From Pectobacterium polaris (GTDB lineage Bacteria > Pseudomonadota > Gammaproteobacteria > Enterobacterales > Enterobacteriaceae): a DNA stretch of 64,000 bases. This document shows positions 60,314 through 64,000 of the stretch, piece by piece. The notes under the pieces are model-generated. The model ran no database searches and was not told the DNA's origin. It saw only the letters and a list, made by a program, of their open reading frames with translations. The DNA lies in contig NZ_CP017481.1 in the NCBI RefSeq assembly GCF_002307355.1, forward strand, positions 4,092,001 to 4,156,000. Direction: 5' to 3'. The position numbers and the translations under genes were made by a program. The first letter of the stretch is position 1. Each line of letters opens with the position of its first letter.

Positions 60314-60742
60314 TTACAAAGGCTCGTTATTGTCGGCCGATCTACCGACCCAGTTATCTACTCGTAACCCAGGCACACGCTCAAATTCACGCACGTTGTT
60401 CGTGACCAGTATCAAACCTGCTGACCGCGCATGACCTGCTAACATTACATCATACGGGCCGATGAGTGTTCCTTGTCTTGCCAGTTCCGCCCGAATTTGA
60501 CCGGTATGTACGGCAGCGTCAAAACCATAAGTTTGCACTTCCAGACGCGCAGAAAATCCTTCAATCACGGCAAGATTCTTTTCTGGATTTACCGATTTCT
60601 CCGCACCATAGATCAGTTCCATCAGCGTGATAGAACTGATAGCAAACTGCCCGTAATGACGATAGAAAGCGTCCCTGACTTCCTGCGGTTTGTTCTTGAT
60701 GGTGTAAATACAGATATTGGTATCGAGCAGATATTTCAGCAT
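60314..60742 (-). CDS. vapC: PIN-domain toxin VapC
   Basis: A 142-residue PIN-domain RNase. The acidic residues are Asp7 in YLLDTNICIY, Glu in SSITLMELIYGAE, Asp in GPYDVMLAGHAR and the NNVREFERVPGLRVDNW block. VapC toxins of enterics cleave initiator tRNA. The ATG at 60742 overlaps the antitoxin stop by one base. Confidence 0.92.
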   Translation of the reverse strand: MLKYLLDTNICIYTIKNKPQEVRDAFYRHYGQFAISSITLMELIYGAEKSVNPEKNLAVIEGFSARLEVQTYGFDAAVHTGQIRAELARQGTLIGPYDVMLAGHARSAGLILVTNNVREFERVPGLRVDNWVGRSADNNEPL

Positions 60743-60972
60743 CAAAAATCTTCCCTGATCTGATCATCAGGCTGCTCTCTGGTGATCATGAAATCAGACG
60801 TTACACCCTCCCCTTCAAACCAGCTATCCCAACTTTCCCCTGCTGGCGTGATGATACGTGTGCGACCAATCGCAACAATATCAACCTGCTTCACATCATC
60901 GGGAAGCGCAACGGCTTTAGGGAGCCGTACCGCCTGGCTGCGGTTACTTTTAAATACTGTAGTTTTTTCCAT
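60742..60972 (-). CDS. vapB: Antitoxin VapB
   Basis: A 76-residue antitoxin with an AbrB-like swapped-hairpin DNA-binding N-terminus (TTVFKSNRSQAVRLPKAVAL) and a C-terminal toxin-binding tail. ATG at 60972 was chosen for the AAGGAG upstream. Expected to repress its own promoter together with VapC. Confidence 0.92.
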   Translation of the reverse strand: MEKTTVFKSNRSQAVRLPKAVALPDDVKQVDIVAIGRTRIITPAGESWDSWFEGEGVTSDFMITREQPDDQIREDF

Positions 60973-61064
60973 AGCAGTCTCCTTGGAGAAATTTTGGACT
61001 ATCGATAGCATAGAATATTAATGGGATATGTCAATGGGATATACCATCTGAATTAATTGGTTAA

Positions 61065-61898
61065 TCACCTTGCCGCCAACATCCCAGGATAATGTTTGGC
61101 GATAATGTCATTCATCTGCTCGATCAGGTCAGGGCGTTTAAAAGTGAGATGCCCAGTGCCTTTCTGAAAGTAACGCACACTAAAGAACTCATCCTCGTAT
61201 TCCTGCTTGTGAGGATTATCGCGGATATGGTCCATCAGTCGGATGGTGACATCGCCTCGGTTGTCAGGAATGGGTTTGCCATCCAACAGATACAGCATAC
61301 GTTCCAGATCGGCCAGTTGATCGCGCCGCCAACCCCAGTTCAGGCCAAAGCCCCAACGATTATATGTCACCAGATTATTGATGATGATTTTCTTGCCGAA
61401 GTAACAAGGGTGATTGGTTTTGTAATCCCAGGACAGCCCTTTGAATACGTTGATGACCCCGCGCTCGAATACCTCTTGTTTACTCTGGTGAAGTTGCTCA
61501 AACGTGCTGAGAATATTGGCTTCGCTGATGGTCGGTAGGTCGCCCTCGTCCAGATTCTTGTGCCACTGGCTGCGGGCTTCAGCGTCCATCAGCGATAACA
61601 TGCCGGATTTCAGCATCAGGTCGCGCCAGATATTGCGATCCAGCGTGCGGATGATGGCTGGCATCGCCTTGTCTGGCGTTTCCGTTAGCCAGCAGTCGTA
61701 GCGGTGCCCTTGCTTTAACGCCCAGTCTTCAGCGGTGCCGCCACCGATAGTCGCTGTAAGTGTTGAGATCGCCTGTAGCTGTTTGAGGAGTTGTTCTATC
61801 TGTTGCAGCGCAGCATCACGTCCGGTAACGATGCGTTCGATATTGGTCGAGCAAATCAGCTCGGTGTGTTCGGTTAAAACCTCGGGTTCAGTTTGCAT
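61065..61898 (-). CDS. DUF4942 domain protein
   Basis: A 277-residue protein with the typical DUF4942 core (QEVFERGVINVFKGLSWDYK, then FGKKIIINNLVTYNRWGFGL). Function unknown; the family is common in enterobacterial islands next to CbtA toxins, as here. The ATG at 61898 was chosen because the 18 codons before it lie in an inverted repeat. Confidence 0.85.
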   Translation of the reverse strand: MQTEPEVLTEHTELICSTNIERIVTGRDAALQQIEQLLKQLQAISTLTATIGGGTAEDWALKQGHRYDCWLTETPDKAMPAIIRTLDRNIWRDLMLKSGMLSLMDAEARSQWHKNLDEGDLPTISEANILSTFEQLHQSKQEVFERGVINVFKGLSWDYKTNHPCYFGKKIIINNLVTYNRWGFGLNWGWRRDQLADLERMLYLLDGKPIPDNRGDVTIRLMDHIRDNPHKQEYEDEFFSVRYFQKGTGHLTFKRPDLIEQMNDIIAKHYPGMLAAR

Positions 61899-61923
61899 AG
61901 TTTGTGATCCATACCTATAAGCA

Positions 61924-61950
61924 AATGCGCCAGCCGGTAAGGGCTGGCGC
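61924..61950. repeat. Inverted repeat between cbtA and the DUF4942 gene
   Basis: Arms of about 11 bases (ATGCGCCAGCC and GGCTGGCGCAT) with a 5-base loop, in the 118-bp gap. A possible attenuator or terminator after cbtA. Confidence 0.55.
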
Positions 61951-62015
61951 ATTATGCATTGGGGAGAAAGATAAATAAGTTTGGTGTGGGATTACTGGAA
62001 AACAGTTCTGAGTCT

Positions 62016-62336
62016 TTATGCGTGATGTAAGCCCGTTGCACGTTTGGCGCGAAGGATATCGACAGTAGTGAGAAACGGCGATTGCTCCAGCCAGTTAAAA
62101 CCGTTGCGATCGATACGTACCAGTTCGTATTTTTCCACCAGAAAATTGACGGCATTGAGCTGCGTGATGCCAGCATCGATATGCTCCTGAATCACATTTT
62201 CCTCACAGAAGGGCGTATCGTTCAGCGTGAGGCCGTAGTGCTTTTCCAACAGATAGGTCAGAAGTTGCTGCCAAACGGCTACAGGTGACGGGCAAGGGAT
62301 ATCCTCCCGTGGCGGGATTGCAGGTGATGTTTGCAT
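62016..62336 (-). CDS. cbtA: CbtA-family toxin (type IV toxin-antitoxin)
   Basis: A 106-residue member of the CbtA/YkfI/YpjF family: [40 protein letters not shown] and [12 protein letters not shown]. These toxins bind MreB and FtsZ and block cell shape and division. It is shorter than E. coli CbtA (124 aa), ending soon after the RATGL block. Paired with cbeA upstream. Confidence 0.92.
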   Translation of the reverse strand: MQTSPAIPPREDIPCPSPVAVWQQLLTYLLEKHYGLTLNDTPFCEENVIQEHIDAGITQLNAVNFLVEKYELVRIDRNGFNWLEQSPFLTTVDILRAKRATGLHHA

Positions 62337-62405
62337 GGGTATACTCCCTTCAGATTAGATCAATGAAATCAGTGAAATGCACAAGGTGAGTAGAGAAACT
62401 GTGGA

Positions 62406-62741
62406 TTAGTGTGTTGCAGCAGAAGTGGGATAAATAACAATATACACATAACCAAAACTGCCCAGCGTATCGGCTTCACAGGTCCATTCGTTGCAATGCA
62501 GCGTGATGCAGCCTTGTTGACGGGGATTCAGTTCTCCCGTTCGCATTTTCTGCTCTAACTGTTTAATCAGCTCAGGGAAGACGTGTTCCAGATTACGGGC
62601 TTCTGCCTTACTAAAAGTACCGATAAAGCTGGCCCGGTCTGCCAGATAATGCAGACGGTTACCTTCCTGAACCAGTCGGGCTCCGAACCGTGGCGTGATG
62701 GCACATTTTAGTCCCCATTCCGGGGTATCCGATGATGGCAT
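62406..62741 (-). CDS. cbeA: CbeA-family antitoxin (type IV)
   Basis: A 111-residue protein like E. coli CbeA (YeeU): EWGLKCAITPRFGARLVQEG, NRLHYLADRASFIGTF and ADTLGSFGYVYIVIYPT. The antitoxin acts by bundling MreB and FtsZ rather than by binding the toxin. The gene precedes cbtA by 69 bp. Confidence 0.93.
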   Translation of the reverse strand: MPSSDTPEWGLKCAITPRFGARLVQEGNRLHYLADRASFIGTFSKAEARNLEHVFPELIKQLEQKMRTGELNPRQQGCITLHCNEWTCEADTLGSFGYVYIVIYPTSAATH

Positions 62742-62780
62742 GATTGTTTCCTTATAAAAGCACGGTAGTAAATGCAGTCA

Positions 62781-63254
62781 TCACAGCCAGCCGCGTTCAG
62801 CGAACGACACCACCTCAGCGCCACCGATCACCAGATGATCGAGTACTTTGACGTCGAGCTGTGAGAGCGAGTCCTTCAGCTTGTCGGTGATGTGGCGGTC
62901 GGCCTGACTGGGCTCAGCCCAGCCGGAGGGATGGTTATGCGTCAGTATTACGGCAGCGGCGTTATGACGTAGTGCTGATTTGAGAATTTCTCGCGGATGC
63001 ACTTCGGTGCTGTTGATACCGCCCAGCGCGATAACTTCCTTTTCTATCAGGCGATGCTGGTTATCCAGATACAGCACCATAAAAACTTCGCGCTCCAGAC
63101 TACTGAGTTCCAGCATTAACCAGCTTTTGGTGTCCTCCGAGGTTTTGAACTGCCGCGCATTTTTACGCACCCGTTTTTCCAGCAGGCACAGCGCCATCTG
63201 GATGATGCGTTGCTCTCTGGACGCAACGCAGCCTGCCAATGAATTACATGACAT
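62781..63254 (-). CDS. RadC-like JAB-domain protein (YeeS type)
   Basis: A 157-residue protein with the JAB/MPN metalloprotease motif: Glu in [15 protein letters not shown] and [14 protein letters not shown]. It is the short, island-type form without the helix-hairpin-helix start of chromosomal RadC. It commonly precedes cbeA-cbtA in enterobacterial islands, as here. Role unknown. Confidence 0.92.
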   Translation of the reverse strand: MSCNSLAGCVASREQRIIQMALCLLEKRVRKNARQFKTSEDTKSWLMLELSSLEREVFMVLYLDNQHRLIEKEVIALGGINSTEVHPREILKSALRHNAAAVILTHNHPSGWAEPSQADRHITDKLKDSLSQLDVKVLDHLVIGGAEVVSFAERGWL

Positions 63255-63339
63255 AGTGATTCCTTAATAAAATAAAATGCCCCCGCTGCATAAGCAACAG
63301 GGGCAGGGATGGGTTTACTTTGTGTGGTTAACGCTATCA

Positions 63340-63573
63340 CTAGCGTCGGGAAAACCAGCGCAATACTTTGGCGAATACGGTTACACCGATAAACAGTCCT
63401 ATCGGGATACCCAGAAACGGTGTCAGCACCACGCTGGCAACGCCTGCGGTTCCGCTGCCAGTTAGCAGTCCGGCAACGGTGGCGATAACCAGTCCAATAA
63501 GGCTGTCTGAGATACCGGTTTTACTTAATACAATGACAACCACGACAATAACGATGATGGCAATAATGGGCAT
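63340..63573 (-). CDS. Small membrane protein of unknown function
   Basis: A 77-residue protein with two hydrophobic segments (MPIIAIIVIVVVVIVL, then LIGLVIATVAGLLTGSGTAG onward) and a basic C-terminus (LRWFSRR). No recognised family. It lies 16 bp after the next upstream gene and may be co-transcribed. Confidence 0.65.
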   Translation of the reverse strand: MPIIAIIVIVVVVIVLSKTGISDSLIGLVIATVAGLLTGSGTAGVASVVLTPFLGIPIGLFIGVTVFAKVLRWFSRR

Positions 63574-63589
63574 GGGTTATCTCTCCCGA

Positions 63590-64000
63590 TTATTCCCGGT
63601 GTGTCGTGACACACGACGAGATATCAGCCAGCACCTTCTGCACGTTTTTCTGCCTCGGCTCCCAGGTACCCACATGCTGGTCATTGAGATAAACGTCAAA
63701 CTGTGTTGCGCTGCCAATCGCCTCAATAAATGCGAACCAGGCATTATCCGCATTGCGCCATCCTAACGAGGACGGAATACCGTATTGCTGGTCATCGATA
63801 ACGACGACGATAGACACCTCGGTGGAAAAATGGGAATCGACACCCTGTCTCCCTACGGGCAACACCGCCACGCTGTGTTGCAACGTGTTGTCTTCGTCAG
63901 GGTTACCGGTGCAGTTAACGGTAAAGACGCTACCCTCAGTGTTGGCTATCCGATATTCGGTGACACCCTGACCAGAATCGGCGCTCCACAGGTTCGGTAC
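63590..64000 (-). CDS. Unknown protein, 5' end cut by window edge
   Basis: The reading frame stays open from its stop at 63590 to the window edge, giving 136 residues without an ATG. The visible part begins VPNLWSADSGQGVTEYRIAN and includes VAVLPVGRQGVDSHFSTEVS, VVVIDDQQYGIPSSLGWRNA and FDVYLNDQHVGTWEPRQKNV. It looks like a beta-rich globular domain. I do not recognise the family. Island cargo by position. Confidence 0.7.
   Translation of the reverse strand, partial: VPNLWSADSGQGVTEYRIANTEGSVFTVNCTGNPDEDNTLQHSVAVLPVGRQGVDSHFSTEVSIVVVIDDQQYGIPSSLGWRNADNAWFAFIEAIGSATQFDVYLNDQHVGTWEPRQKNVQKVLADISSCVTTHRE

Overview
The window is a motility and chemotaxis supercluster from a gamma-proteobacterium of the Enterobacterales. 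The flagellar and Che proteins are close in length and motif to their E. coli/Salmonella counterparts. However, fli, flg, flhBAE, che, mot and flhDC lie in one contiguous block, the flagellin is short, and a sugar-modification locus sits next to fliC. This fits a soft-rot enterobacterium such as Pectobacterium (inference from layout and protein similarity; no search was run).

Region 1 (1-8502, all minus strand) is a flagellin-modification locus: an AMP-forming acyl ligase cut by the left edge, two FabG-like reductases, an acyl carrier protein, a NeuD-type hexapeptide acyltransferase, a VioA-like sugar aminotransferase, and a 1144-residue protein fusing a SAM methyltransferase, TPRs and an OGT-type glycosyltransferase. 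Together they suggest that an amino-deoxysugar is made, acylated with a carrier-bound, reductively tailored acyl group, and O-linked to flagellin. A pentanucleotide repeat (ATCCA x6) lies inside the locus.

Region 2 (8687-36107) holds fliC (minus) divergent from fliDST, fliE, the fliFGHIJK and fliLMNOPQR operons (plus), the hook/basal-body operons flgBCDEFGHIJ and flgKL (minus), and flgA and flgMN (plus). Sigma-28 type promoters are visible before fliC, fliD, flgM, flgK, the tsr-like receptor gene and motA.

Region 3 (36151-50972, all minus) is flhDC, motAB-cheAW, a Tsr-like chemoreceptor, cheRBYZ and flhBAE. cheB carries a one-base frameshift that separates the catalytic Asp from Ser and His. 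A consensus CRP site and a palindromic RcsAB-like box lie upstream of flhDC, with spacing that recalls the E. coli promoter.

Region 4 (51769-59782) is flanking core: an EamA transporter, a second chemoreceptor with the NWETF tail, dsrB, a globin-coupled diguanylate cyclase (dosC-like), a KTSC-domain protein, a small protein that seems to have lost its start, and a LysR regulator divergent from a secreted subclass-B3-like metallo-beta-lactamase-fold protein.

Region 5 (about 60061-64000) is the start of a genomic island. Its boundary is a 23-bp copy of the 3' end of a tRNA-Leu gene next to a tRNA-type terminator. Cargo is VapBC, DUF4942, CbtA/CbeA (type IV toxin-antitoxin), a RadC-like JAB protein, a small membrane protein and an unknown gene cut by the right edge.
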